Shown: positions 11,143-24,446, numbered from the stretch's first letter. The stretch is DNA of 64,000 bases from Ulota crispa (GCA_963920765.1 OY987249.1:3753230-3817229); one strand, 5' to 3'. Translations and numbers: made by a program. The notes: generated from the sequence alone by a model not told the origin.

Positions 11143-12510
11143 AACCTAGAAAGGATCCTTAAGTTCTTCCAAATGAAAGACTAACAAAAAAAAATCAAAA
11201 AACACTGCATAGATACCAAAATACAAAGAAAGCTCAAAACTCAAAATTGCAAAATTAAACAAATGAAACAAAGGAGTGAGAAGGAAGGAGCATTGAGGTA
11301 CAATGAACTAATCTATCCAAAAATCTTTCATCCATTTATGGAATAGTTTGTGGCCTCCTAACTTCCCTTTCCCCAAATTCTTGACTTTTTAATAATAGTA
11401 ATCTGATGTTACAAGTTCATTTTTGGAAAAAAAATTCCAAATCACAAACGAATAATGCCATTGGTTTCATAATGCAAAAATTAGTTGCATTAGACACTAA
11501 ATCTTTCAATTTTGATAATTAGAATTATAGAAATCTAAAATTGCTCAAAATATGAAAGGTAAAACTCCAAATTTTAGAAGTTTTTTTTTTTTTTTTTTTT
11601 CTAAAATTTTAATTTCAATAACTTCTTCAAAAGGTTTATGAAAGTAGGAAAACACTCTTCTTTTCCCAAATTTGGACTTTGGAATCTCCCAGAATCGCGG
11701 TCAACACATTTTCCACCCCTAGAGCTACTTAAATTGTTCGTTGTCGTCCATTGAAGTAGTTCTCCCGCTTCAAACACTTCCAAATTTGTCAAGTGTTTAA
11801 TTAACACAAAATAACGATTTTTCATTTTTTAGAAATTCACAACTAGTTGGAATTTTTTCTAGTAATATTCTGTCGTTAATTTCAGCGGTTGACTATCCGG
11901 TGAAAGTGATCTGACAATTGAAACTTTCCAGAAATTTTTGTGGAACCTTCTAGAGGGTTTTACAACATTTATCTATGCAAGTGAGAGATTTCAAACTCCA
12001 AGGCAGAAAGCTTGTCCTAGCTAACGCCCGCTAGGGAATTTTGTCCTAAAGTGAGAATTTGATCTCAATACCCTAAGGAGAAATTGGCTCGTAAGAAGCA
12101 AAAAAAAAACAATTGCCATTTCTAAAACTAAAGTGCAATTGTTGAATTGAGCCATTTGCTTAAAACCTTATATGTAAATTTCTATTTTTAATTCAATTTC
12201 TTGGCCAATTTAAAATTGGTTCTATCCTTATCATGCTATTTCTAATTTTTAATTTTTTAACTATTTTTAATTTGTAAAAAATAAAAAATATATAGTAGTA
12301 AGTATATAGGATATTTATGTACATCTAACTATTTTTAAGTTCAATTTTAATTACGTCTTAAATGTTTTTTGCGTTTTTTCTTGTTAAAAATGCAAATCAA
12401 AAATAAAATATGAGCTTTACATACAAGATATTACTTTAGAGCTCACAAAATACCATTAGTTACTAAGAAAAAAACAAAAAATCAAATAGTTTTTAGTCTG
12501 GATTTTGCCG
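11143..12510. other. AT-rich DNA inside the long inverted repeat
   Basis: No gene recognised. A run of about 22 T residues lies near 11580-11600 and could be the reversed poly(A) tail of a retroposed sequence. The downstream minus-strand frame 11601-11825 has no known motif. Confidence 0.45.
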
Positions 12511-12515
12511 GCCGT

Positions 12516-13063
12516 TGTCACGAACATAAACTGGTTGACTAGTTTTAGAAATTACTAGAAGATTTTAGAAAGTTGGATGCTTTTCAAGAAGCTTTCTATC
12601 TAGTAAAAACATCTTGAGTGCCATCCAAATTAGAGGAAGTTTTTTAAACAACTTTCAAGCTTGACGGACAAGTCAGAGGAAGCTTTTTAAGCAACTTCCA
12701 AACTTGACGGACAAATCAAAGGAAGCTTTTCAAGCAACTTCCAAACTTGACGGACAAATCAAAGGAAGCTTTTCAAGCAACTTCCAAACTTGACGGACAA
12801 GTCGGAGGAAGCTTCTCAAGTAACTTTCAAGCTTAACGGACAAGTTTTGATTACTAATATATAAAGGAGTAAAGACTGAGATGTTTTTCAGTCTCGACAA
12901 CTCATTTTGCCGCTTTAGTCTTTGATCTTCAAGCTTTACCCTTGTCTTGTATTTCTACTTTCTATTATATTACTCTAGCCTTGATTCTAAGTACACTTTT
13001 AAGCTCTTGTCTTGATTCTACATTTCATGTACTTTGTTCTTGTCATTGAGTTCGTCCTTGACA
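12516..13063 (+). repeat. 5' LTR (548 bp)
   Basis: Runs from TGTCACGAAC to TTGACA. It contains about four units of a 43-bp internal tandem repeat (landmark TTGACGGACAA) at about 12655-12845, and a TATA-like TATATAAAGG near 12859. Confidence 0.9.
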
Positions 13064-16000
13064 GTTTGTTTAAACTGCTTCAACATCATCAAAAATTTGG
13101 TTTTGAGTTAAGCGTGGATTATCCCTCTATTTGAAAATTACAAATTATTTTAGAAATTGCGGATTACCCACTTTTAAACTAATGGTGTTGACTATTTCTA
13201 CTATAGATTTTCTCTACCGTTGAAGTTTATAGATCTGGATAGATCTCCTGTCTGTGAATTCATTTTCAATATTAAAATCCGTATTATTAGCAAATCAAAA
13301 TAAGAATTTAGAAAAAAAATTGTAGAAGAGTTTAGTAAAGCTAGCTTCAAAGTGTTACTGTCACAGCCTACTCCGTTTATCTTTCCGAGCATTCGTGGTC
13401 TTGTTGTTTTTATCAACATGTATTACTAGAATACTACGACATCATCATGATGGAAGGAAACAAAGTCGTTATGAACGATTCAATGTTTAATGCTATCATG
13501 TTCGCAATTAAAACCATGAATCTAGAGTGACAACAGATGTTTAAATAGACCGAAGAACTCAAGTCAAGGCTTTCTGCCTTCAAAACAAGGTTGTAACGAC
13601 CTATAGAGCGGAAACATGTTGCAACGTCCGCACCAACTATTTAAGCCAATATTTTTTCAAGTTCTATGCTGCAGGCTTCAAGTTCTAGTGAGAGTAAAAA
13701 ACCTAGAGTCAATCTTCTGGAGAAATTTGACTGCACACGTTCCACATTTCGTGGTTTTGTCAATCAAGTTTGGCTCATTACGCTCCTTCAACTCCAACAA
13801 TATTTGACAGATGTGGCTCACATTGAATTGGTGGCAATTTTGTTATTTGGACAAGCACTTTCCTGATTTGCACCGCTTTTAGAGAAGAACTCTCCAATAC
13901 TCAACAGTTTTGAAGTGTTCTTAAACACTTTTGGAAAAGCATTTGGTGAGCATAACAAAATATGTTCTGCGACAATAAAGATCTGGGATTTACGACAAAG
14001 AAGACGTTCAGCATCAGTCTACGCTTCGGATTTTTGCTAGCTCGTATACAACATTAATTAGAGCAAACAAACTTAGATAGAACAATACTATTATAGTTTA
14101 CGCGACAAAGTAAAAGACTTACTACTTTAGTTATCAGATCCTACAACATTGAATAAGGCTATTAGTCAAGCTGTGAAGTGTGACAATAAGCTATTCGAGC
14201 AACAACAAGATAAACAAGCATAGAACACACCGCGGCCTTACACTGGCTATTTTGCCAGTTCTTCAATTCTAAGTTTAGGAAAAAAATCTGAAACTAAAGA
14301 CATGCAAATTGATGCAATTTGATTCAAGTCTCTCAATAGAACAAAAAAAAAATGCCGACGTAAAGAAGGATTATGTCTTAATTGTAGTAAAAAAAGATAT
14401 AAAGTTAACAATTATCCTGAGAAATAACGACACACTTTACGACTTTGGAGTACCAACGTTCAATAGAAAAACAACAAAATCTAGGCATAATAGGGACCGT
14501 GCAATTAGATCTTACAACATCGTTAACATCTTTAGGTCCTTTATTATCTGCAAACTTTGCTCTTTATTTTACCATATTAGTTTGTTTAAGTCCTAAAAAT
14601 ATTAAAGTTCATATTTTGATAGATTCCGGAGCCACAGCATGTTTTATAGATGATTCATTTGTAAAACTGCATACAATTCCCATAGTTCAAAATTTAAAAG
14701 CCGTTCACGTTGAAGTTAATGACGGACGATCGCTATCTTCTGGCAATATTACCCTTGAAACGATTCTTTTATAAACAGTAGCAACAATCCATAGTATCTA
14801 TGTAGTTTACAATGTTATCTATTCTCTTTCCAGTCCTGTGATTTTAGGACTTTCTTGGCTTGAAAAGTATAATCTCCAAATTGATTAAGTAAACCATAGT
14901 ATTATATTTCTTCATGAAATTTTTTTTACGGATAGTCATTGGTTAAATCTATAAAATCTTTCAGCCAAAAAATTTCTAAATTTATATTTGTTGGAGCTCA
15001 AGCATTTATATAAGCTGCTAAAAATAGTGATATATTTGTGGCATATGCTATTCCAATATTTGAGCAAATCACCAAGACAAGCACGCTTCCAAAAGAGTAC
15101 AAAAAGTATCAAGATGTTTTTGAAAAGAAGAATGCAGATATTTTGCCTAAACATCAATTATATGATTGCGCCATTGATCTTAAACAAGGTGCACAACTAC
15201 CTTTTGGACTCATTTATAATCTATTGCAGAACGAGCTCTTTGCATTGAAAAAATAACTTGATGAAAATTTAGTTAAAAATTTTATTCGACACTCCAAATC
15301 TCTAGCTAGTGCTTTTATTCTATTTGTAAAAAAAAAATATGGACTTTTATAAATGTGCATGGTTTACCGAAGCTTCATCAAAGTTACAATCAAGAATTGG
15401 TATCCATTCCTCTAATCAACGAATTTCTAGACCAAATTAAACAAGCAAAGATTTATACCAAGATCGATCTTAAAAGAGCATACAATTTTGTTTGAAACAA
15501 AAAAGGTGATAAATGGAAGACAGATTTTTGAACAAGGCAGGGCCACTTTGAATACAACGTCATGCTTTTTAGACTTACAAATGCACCGGCAATCTTTCAA
15601 CGATTTATGAATGATATATTCCAAGAATTTCTAGACAACTTTGTTGTCTGCTATCTAGACAACATTTTGATAAACTTTAAGGATCAAATTCAATATAAAA
15701 AACATGTGAACCTAGTACTTGAAAAGCTTTGCAATGCTGAATTACACGTCAAACTCAAAAAATATGATTTTTACATTATTCAAGTCAAGTTTCTTGGCTA
15801 TATCATATCGAGTGACGGTATTTTCATGGATTCCAAGAAAATTCAAGTCGTACTAGATTGGATAACCTCAAAGACAGTACGCAATGTCCAACATTTTCTT
15901 GGTTTTGCAAATTTTTACAGAATCTTCATCAAGAACTATTCTCAAGTAGCCACTCCATTTACACGATACATATGCAAATATAAGTTAAATTGGAGTCAAG

Positions 16001-18046
16001 AAGCAAACAAGGCTTTTAAACACTGAAGAAAGTTTTTACTACAGTTTCGATCTAGAAACATCCAGATTTTTCTAAGCCATTCTTTTTTGTAATAGATGCT
16101 TTAGATTTTGTATTAAACGCGATATTATAGCAACAAAAAGAAAACAGAAAACTTCATCCAGTTACTTTTCACTCAAGAAAGTTCAACGCAACAAAAATGA
16201 ACTATGATATCCACTATAAAGAGTTGCTTGCAATTGTGGATTCTTTCCAAAAATGATATTATTTTCTTGAAGGCGTTGCACACCAAGTGAAAGTATATAC
16301 TAATCACAAAAACCTTGAATATTTCATGTCTACTTGTGTTTTGAACCATGGTCAAGTTCGTTAGAATATGTCTCTATTTAAGTTCGACTTTGACATCATA
16401 CATTGACTCGAGAAGCAACAAGGTTTATTTGATGCCGTATCTAGAAGATTCAACCTTATACCTAAGAAATGGGAAGCAGCATATGAACAACAATAGACGT
16501 CGCTTTTGTATCTTGAACGCTTTCGTTTATGAGCAGTTCAAGTCTTGTTTTTAGCTGATTTCAGTTTTTTAAACGAAATCCAAACAGCATCAATTACAAA
16601 TGCTTTAGTGCTTGATATTAAACAATGTTCTAACAACTTTATAGAAGATTCTTCAGAATTCAAGATTGAAAATCAGCTTTTATATTTTGCAGAATATCTA
16701 TACATTCCGGATGGACCACAACGTGTTCAAATCATGCAAACACGCAACGACTTTCCAACCGTTAAACATTTTGATTTCAACAAGACGTTAGAACTTATTT
16801 TTCAAGATTTTTGGTGGTCACAAATATGGAAGACCCTCAAAGAACTTGTTCTATCTTGTGACATATGTTCTCGTTTCAAAAATCTGCAATATTGACCATA
16901 CGGACTTTTATAGCCTTTATCAGTGCTAAAATAACCATAAGCATTTATTTCTATGGACTTTATTATAGACTTACCACTTTTAGCTAAATTTGATTATATT
17001 TGTGTAATAGTCGATCGGTTTTTAAAGATGGCGTATTTTGTTTCATGCAGTAAGACAATCACTAGAAAAGAAATAATTAAGCTCTTCATCGACAGCATTT
17101 ATTGATACTATGGATTACCTAAAGATATTGTGTCTAACAAGGCTCATAGTTCATTTTCAAATTCTGGCAATCATTATTTGAAGTCTTACAAGTGAAGATC
17201 AATTTTTTTTCGGCATTTTATTTTCAAACAGATGAACAGACCAAACTCGTAAATCAAGCATTGGAGCAATATTTACGATGTACTATAAATCATCAATAAG
17301 ATAATTAAGTGTTTTTGCTACCATTTGCAGAATTTGCATACAATAATAGCAAACATGCATCAACTCAAGTGACTTCATTTTACGCAAATTATGAACATCA
17401 TCCAAAAATCAATATGCTATCAGCTTGGAGGGGAGAGAGCCATATAGCAGAAAATTTAGCAATTCGTTTACAAGAGCTATACACAATAATGAAAGCTCAT
17501 TTGAAAGAAGCTCAAGTACAATACAAAAAGTTTGTTAATATGAGAAGAAAAGAGCAATCATAGTTTTAAGTAGGCGAAAAAGTATAGCTGCTACGATGTA
17601 ATATCAAAATGACTTGTCCAAGAGACAAACTTGACTATTGCCGGATTTGATCTTTTAGCATTGCAAAACAAATCATTGCTGTTGCATATTGACTACAACT
17701 ATTAACAGCAATGAAAGTATATCTAGTGTTTCATATTTCACTCTTAAAAACCTATAGAAGATCTAACTTTCTTGGAAAAATTCAACCTCCGCCGCCTTGT
17801 ATTGAAGTAGATAGCATTAAAGAGTATGAAATTGAGAAAGTTTTAGATTCAAGAATGCAGAGAGGGCAAGTAGAATACTTTATTCATTGGCGCGACTATT
17901 TGATTAGCGAACGTAGAGTAGAACTAGCTTCAAATTTATCAAATGTTTCCTAAAAGATTCAAAATTTCATAAACAACAACCAATGAAGGCAAAAACAATG
18001 ACTACACAAATTCCTCAAAAAAATTTGGAGCTAGAAGGGAAGGTAA

Positions 18047-18466
18047 TGTCACGGACATGAATTGGTTAATTAGTTCTAAAAAGTACTTAAAAGATTTTGG
18101 ATAGTTGGAAGCTTCTCAAGAAGCTATTTACCTAGTAGAAGTAGCTCAACTGACGTTCAAATTAGAGGAGGCTTCTTAAGTAACTTTCAAGCTTGATGGA
18201 CAAGTCGAAAGAAGCTTCTCAAACAACTTTCAAGCTTGACGGACAAGTTTTGATTTCAAGTATATAAAAGAGTCAAAACTGAGATGTTTCTTAGTCTCGA
18301 CAACTCATCTTGTCGCCTTATTTTTTGGCCTTTAAGCTTTGGCCTTGCCTTGTATTGCTACTTTTTAATATATTACTCTAGCCTTGTTTTTAAGTACACT
18401 TCTGAACTCATGTCTTGATTCTATGTTTCCTTTATTTTGTTCTTGTCACTAAGTCCATCCCTGACA
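18047..18466 (+). repeat. 3' LTR (420 bp)
   Basis: Runs from TGTCACGGAC to CTGACA. It has only about two units of the 43-bp internal repeat, which accounts for most of the length difference from the 5' LTR. A TATA-like TATATAAAAG is present. Confidence 0.9.
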
Positions 18467-18589
18467 GCCGTCACTCAATTTTTAGAAAATGTTGTCCTGA
18501 TGGAGATATTTGCATCATGTAGATACTTGTTATTTATTTATGTTTGTATTGATTTCAATAAATCAACAGTTAAAGCAAAAGGGGTGGTT

Positions 18590-18800
18590 GTGGTGAGCAC
18601 CACGGTTTGGTGACAGCACAGCAGCCATAGATTCCAGTGCGCTGCGCCGTCTTGTCACATGCACAGCTCAGGGGGGTAGGTAACGGGTTGGCTGGGTCAA
18701 TTTCCTGCCTTACTAGCTGTCAAGCCGTGAGCCGCCATCACCGCTCGACGAGTTTGATGGGATTCGAACTCGGACCGGCGGGCGGTCAAAGACAACCGCT
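18590..18800 (-). mobile_element. tRNA-derived SINE-like sequence
   Basis: On the minus strand, a box A-like TGGCTGGAGAAGCGG (about 18804-18818 region) is followed about 40 bases later by a box B-like GAGTTCGAATCCC, as in tRNA-derived SINE heads. The sequence then continues with a GC-rich body unlike the AT-rich surroundings. No 3' tail or target duplication could be fixed, so the limits are approximate. It could also be a lone tRNA relic. Confidence 0.5.
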
Positions 18801-18849
18801 TCTCCAGCCAACCAAGTTCACGACTTGGCGACTAAAGACAAACGTTTGA

Positions 18850-19339
18850 CGCTATTATATGCTCGCAAGGGCACGTGGCCACTTTACGATGGTGTTTATT
18901 TTGTAATTTAATCATTTTCATATGTTTATCTAGATGTTTTGGAAGGCTCATATATTTTGCCTTTGTTTGAATAAAAATACTAAGGGTTTAGAAGTTAATG
19001 GGAAAGGTGTGAAAAGAAAAAGGGTTTGGCATCTATGGTGGGGTGAGGATAGGAAGGGGCATGGGCTGATGTGCTCCACCTCCCTACCTTAGATAGGGTC
19101 AAAATTATGGAGGAAAGATCCCTTAGTTGTTGGAAGTTAGTGGATGAGTATTGATGAGAAGAAAGAGAAAATCCCGAAATTTTGATGTGAGAGATTTTTT
19201 TGTGTATACATGATTTTTAATTGAAATTTGAGGAGGTTGTTTCTTGTGTGATTAACTTTTCAAAATGAGTTTGCAAGTTTGATTTGGAATTGTGATGCAA
19301 AAGTTATAAATATTTGAATTTTGGAGTCAAAAAGCCAAA
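18850..19339. other. Unassigned sequence
   Basis: Moderately AT-rich DNA downstream of the SINE-like piece. I see no gene or clear repeat boundary. Confidence 0.4.
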
Positions 19340-20040
19340 CTATGAAGAAAGGTTGAGACTTTGACAAGCCATAACTTATGATCTGTATATCAATTTGTAA
19401 CAAGATTTAGAGAGAGTGTTTATCTTAGTCTTGGCTTTTTAGAAAGTCCTTAAACTTGAGATTTGAAGCTAGAACGAGAAAGTTGTGGAGGTGTGAAGGT
19501 TTGGAGGTGGCTGCCTTTTTGTTATGAGAAGACCGAAACTTTGAAGAGCTACAACTTTTGGATAGTATGAAATTTTCTTTTCAGATTTTTAGAAGTGATA
19601 GTTTGTTGTCATAGCTTTCCGAATTGTTTTTAATCATTTCATTTGGAGTTTTATTGAAAAAGTCATAGTGGGTAGAAGTTGGGGGTTTGGGTACACTCTA
19701 AAGAATTGAGACCTATACTTTGATCGACTAGAGCTTTCGGACAGAGTTTTATTTTGAAGTGAAAATTTTATGGATTGTAGCTAGTGATATCATCTTTTTA
19801 AATTGATATCACGTTTCTATGAGCAACGTATAGAACAAAAGTTATAGAGGTTTATAGAGGCAGTGTTTAGTTTGTAAGGAGGAAGAAGAGCCTCTACTTT
19901 GAACCCGCATAACTTTTGGACAGTAGCTTAGATTGAGTTGAAATTTTGAGAGATGTTAGAAGGTTAAAAGAGATTTTCAAATTGCTATTACACTTAGCAT
20001 TTGGATCTTTGAGCCATCTATGGCACTAGATAGAAGGTAG
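19340..20040. repeat. Degenerate ~180-bp tandem repeat, four units
   Basis: Four diverged units share a core of the type GA..CTTTGA....CATAACTTTTGGACAG (cores near 19345, 19532, 19707 and 19888), each followed by a variant of TTGAAATTTT. Spacing is 187, 175 and 181 bp. No coding frame spans it. It may be part of an old retroelement or a satellite relic. Confidence 0.5.
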
Positions 20041-21865
20041 CAGCTTTTCTAAGATTTGTTATTTGTGATTTTTCCCATTGTTTTTTATTAAAACATGAAG
20101 ACTTAAAGACATGAAGACTTGAAGATTTGAAAATATGAAGATTTCAAGAGGAATGTTTTGAGTTTATTTTTTATATATGTGTGGGATGTGGCTTTGTTAT
20201 TCTTAGCCGGTTTTAGAGGCTCGTTTGTCAATTTATTTCCATTCTGTTTTGTAAACCTTGTTGCGGACAGTTTGGATTAAACCAAATTTAACCCCATTTA
20301 TTGTCGTAGTGACAAAGTGAGATTAGTTATTCACATGGTCGAGACTTGCTTTGTTCTCATGATCTGGAGTTTTGGCCAGCAAATCGTGAATTTGATTTTA
20401 GGATCTCGTCATACAGACGGCAGCTCGTGTCTGCTGTCCCGATCTACCCGTCCCGTATCCAGTGGGCTCTTATCCCTACCTTGATCCTTATACCCTTAGA
20501 GCCAGCCATAGAATAGACTAACGGAAGACTGAAGACTGAAGATTTGAAGAGAAGATCAAGATTGACGACGATTTTAGTCGGCAACGCACAATCGCAGCAA
20601 AACACTCTGCGTGTTCTCAAGGCGCGCTTCTTTCAATCCGACAATGTGTTTAAATGTTAATAAACTTTTGTTTATTTTTTTGTCTTCTTTACTTTGAGAA
20701 TATGTTACGGCGTCATTAGTCGGACATTTTAAATTTTGCAAGATCCACTGGAGTTTGTATTCAAGAACATTTCACTTTGATTAACGAATGTTTAAGCTTT
20801 TCTTCCAAACTCATCTTAAAGCTACTAATGCTCTGTGCTTTAGACTACAATATATACAAGAACCACAGTGCTTTAGAAATAAAATTAAACACATAAACTT
20901 GCTTACGTACATTTTATAATTGATCACTTTACTTTATTCTTAATTACATAAACGAAAATTAAATATATCAAGTCATACACAAATTTGAATTATAATTGCA
21001 TCTGCTCATTTATTAATAAAATCTTTAGAATCTTATGTTTTTTAAAATGCACATAAAGAAAACTTCTTCATAATGTCCGTATGAACAATATGTGAAATAA
21101 ATCCAAAACGAAATAATTGCTATCCTTTATTTTATTTTTAAACACACAATCTGAACTCAAATTGTAATTTTCTTTTTGAGTGAACATGATTTTACTATTT
21201 GTATCAACAAATAAATTCAAATTCAAAAGTAATCATGGTCATTTTAACGCAATCTTATTTATGGCTAATGTTTGCATTTTACTCTAAAATATCAGTGGTT
21301 AAAGATGAGAGTTTGTTTAAAGTGATTATAAAATTTTAGTAGATTTTGATGGATGTAACAGATTAGTAGAATTGATATGGCGTAGCAAAAGCGCTATCCA
21401 ATGTATGCTTTCTTTAACAACATTTAAAAACTATACGAGATTAAGAGTTTCAATAGAAGTAAACAAATCTTTAGTTCAACGCATGACACTATTTATTCTA
21501 CGGCAGTTTCAAAATGAAGATATTGAGAAACAATTCATAGGCATTCAAACAATTGTACAATCCAACATGAAAAAATCAAAATATGAAAGTAAATGATTAT
21601 GTACATATTATAAATTATTTTGTAATACAATTTTAATATACTATAAAAAATATTTATATTGATAAAAAATTGTCAATTATTTCAATTTTGTAGATGTCAT
21701 TATATTCTTGTTTATTTAAACATTTTTAACATGCAATATCAATTTTTCTTCAACAATCTAAATGTAAATATAGTTACATGCTTTAATTCTCTTTTACAAA
21801 TTCATCAATTTAACAATATAATTTTATACATCTATTTCTAACGTTGTTTTTATGAGATGCATATG
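20041..21865. other. Unassigned DNA inside the long inverted repeat
   Basis: At 20400-20650 there is a GC-richer patch, then AT-rich sequence. The open frame at 21372-21596 (74 codons) has no recognisable motif. I cannot support a gene. Confidence 0.4.
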
Positions 21866-23428
21866 AAAAAAGTGTGATTTTTATTCTATTTAAAGAGCTT
21901 TGATATTTAGATGTATTGTATATTAGTGCTTTAATTACAAAATTTGAAACGGATAAATTTTTATTAATATGGTGTAGATATGCATATGTATTTAGAAGCT
22001 TGTATTACAATTGAAAGAATTATTGAAGAAGCAAAACTAGATTTAGAAATCATTAACAAAAATAGAGGAGCGCAATTGGATTAAGATTTGCAACAATCAT
22101 TTCTTTCATATTTATTACTTTGAAGTAATTTAATAGTTTTTTAATTTAATTGCAACTCTTACATGTTTTGCTTTTAAATATAATATTGAGTACATGTAAA
22201 TTATAACATTTTACAGATAAATTCTCTACTTGCACGTTATATCGTTTTTATTTTTTAAACAGCATGTATTTTGTTCTATGATCAGTTAAAATTTTAGCAA
22301 GTATGGATTCAAACACAAGCTTGAATGATATAGTTAAATAAGATTAGGAAAAATATTAATAAAAAAGTATTTGAAAAAAACTTTAAATTATGATTCAATT
22401 GCATTTAAAATCATTACAAATCTACATTCAATCTAAATCAATACATTCTCAATGTATTACTAGAACTTTTGAGATGTATGATTTAAATTTTGAATTTAAT
22501 GAAGTATTAAATGCGTGAGAGGGGTGTGATGTAGGAATGGATCTTTGTGTTCTCATCTTTATATACACAAGACCCAATCTTGTGGTATATGCTAGCTTGG
22601 GTCTTGTGAATGAAATCAATCAGTATAAAGTGTTTAAGCTTAAAATCATTAGTTGATATTACACATAAAAAAAAACTAACTTTTTAATAGACTAAATTTA
22701 AAATTAGCTTTTAAAAAAACCTCAAAAGTTTTAAGATGTAATCTAATGTGAATTCTAATGCTATATATTATTAGACTTCTAAAACACTATTTTTTTAATT
22801 ATTAATATGAGAAATATAAATAATGTTTGTGTCAAAATAAATAATCATATCCAAAATCATCTTATAAATTTTTAACATTTATTACAAGCTTTAGATCAAT
22901 TTTTAAAAACTCATTGAATGAAAAAGCTATGAACATGAAAAAAAAAAAGTTAAAAAATTTAAATATGTTTTTAGTATTTGATAAATTTTAAATTTTTGTT
23001 AGATCCACAATTTGTCTTTTCCACGTTAAAATCTATTAAATCACCTTTAGCTAAAATAAACAAGACAATTGAATTGAATCATTCTTTTTGGTTATATGTG
23101 TCTAAATTAATTGCATCACCTATCTTTGTAAGTTGCCTATTTTAAAAATCACTTTTTTAATACAAAAGAGAGATGTTGCTACATTATTATTATTTTTAAT
23201 TTTTAATAAATTTTTGTATAATTTTTTGCCGAATATTAAATTGAAAAAAATAATTGAATTTTTCTATGCAAGGGCATCTTCTAAAGTGTTTGAGAAATGA
23301 GGGTAGAAAGCACAAAAAGATTCTTTTCAAGGCAATTCACCAATTATTTAAAAAGATTTTTTTATAAGTTATGAATAATTTTGAAATAATTATGTTATGA
23401 ACTAACAAATTATTAACCATAGTTATTA
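21866..23428. repeat. Long inverted repeat, right arm (1,563 bp)
   Basis: Reverse complement of 9580-11142, identical at all points compared. The arms enclose 10,723 bp that include the old chromovirus. Sequence identity this high means either recent duplication, gene conversion between arms, or an assembly artefact. Confidence 0.92.
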
Positions 23429-24036
23429 TAAATTTTAGATTTATAGCATCTGAAAGCCAAATTTGAGAATTTTGAAGTTCCAAAATTGCTTGAATGGAAA
23501 TGTTAGTATTAGGGTGCTCTTGTTTAAGCTTTGTAAAATATGTATTTTTTTTAAATAAACAAAAATTTTGTTTGACTCTTGAATTATGATTCCATTTGTA
23601 CATTTGATCACAATGATACATTTACTTTGCCAAAATTCAAGAGAAAAATAGAGATACTTATTTTACAAAATTTGGTCATATCACACATCACACTGAATTT
23701 TTCATTGAAAATGTTTTTGTTATTTAATGAGGTTTTTGTTCACACAATAGATGTGCATATGGATGTTTCTTACATACCCATGCACTCAAATCTCAAAAAC
23801 TCATCGCCAATGTTTTTCAGTCAAATTTCTTGTAAAGCCATGATTATTATACAAGAAAATTCACCAAAAATAGGATTTAGATATTTCGGAGTTGAATTTT
23901 GACATACTTGATTGGGATAGTAAGTAAGAACTAAATATCAATTTTGCAATGAAATAAAATTCCAAGAAATGCCAAGAAATGCCAATTTAGTACATAACAT
24001 GCTAAATGGTAGAAGGGCAACAATCTTTTTGGTACC
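23429..24036. other. AT-rich intergenic DNA
   Basis: Contains a 107-codon plus-strand frame (23579-23902) and overlapping minus frames without known motifs and with AT-driven composition. Not supported as a gene. Confidence 0.4.
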
Positions 24037-24246
24037 CCACTCTACATTTGAGTAGGTGCTCCATTTTAGAGCCCTCTGGCCTTTCCACTTCAAAATTTTG
24101 TAACTAATTCCTCAAAGCTCCAAAAAATATGAAACAACTTGGGTCAGATGCCAATTCATCTTATCTTTCAAGAAAAACAAAAGTTTCACCTACCCATAAC
24201 TCAGTTTCAGCCCTTAGATGCTCCATATATGAGCCTCCTACCTTAT
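24037..24246. mobile_element. Partial copy of the GGTAGGAGGC-ended element
   Basis: Matches 930-1117 and 54540-54897 through the landmarks TTTTAGAGCCCTCTGG, CTTGGGTCAGATGCCAATT and TTTCAGCCCTTAGATG, and ends in GAGCCTCCTACC followed by TTA. It lies about 90 bp upstream of the TFB4 leader repeat. Confidence 0.55.
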
Positions 24247-24336
24247 GACATTTCCCTTGAATATTGGCAAGTATGAATTGAATCATTCACGGGCTTGCAA
24301 AGCTTCCTCGTGCAATCTCCGTTTCGCAAGCTCGAA

Positions 24337-24446
24337 GAACAGAGCTTTAGGGTTTCCTGAACAGAGCTTTAGGGTTTCCTGAACAGAGCTTTAGGATTTC
24401 CTGAACAGAGCTCTAGGGTTTCCTGAACAGAGCTCTAGGGTTTCCT
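24337..24446 (+). promoter_or_regulatory. Five-copy telo-box minisatellite before TFB4
   Basis: Five near-identical 22-bp units (GAACAGAGCTTTAGGGTTTC plus CT). Each carries AGGGTTT, or AGGATTT in one unit, the core of the plant telo-box on the minus strand. The array ends about 210 bp upstream of the TFB4 start codon. Telo-boxes boost expression of cell-cycle and housekeeping genes in plants, so it may act in the promoter or leader; this is inference. Confidence 0.7.

Larger units (their letters stand above)
12511..18471 (+). mobile_element. Ty3/gypsy chromovirus fossil with both LTRs
   Basis: A full-length but decayed LTR retrotransposon, with its LTRs at 12516-13063 and 18047-18466 and the 5-bp target duplication GCCGT at 12511-12515 and 18467-18471. 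A polypurine tract lies directly before the 3' LTR. Parts appear in the usual order: a gag-like region (about 13.4-14.3 kb), aspartic protease (about 14.6-14.8 kb), reverse transcriptase (about 15.0-16.0 kb), RNase H (about 16.0-16.5 kb), integrase (about 16.5-17.6 kb) and a chromodomain-like tail (about 17.7-17.95 kb), which places it among chromoviruses. The LTRs are only about four fifths identical over the first 125 bases by eye, so the insertion is old. The coding part is broken many times and is not functional. Confidence 0.93.

Noticed and set aside
9580-23428. A Polinton-like or other giant element bounded by the long inverted arms
   Set aside because: No capsid, integrase or polymerase genes of such elements are seen between the arms other than those of the old chromovirus, and no target duplication marks the outer edges.
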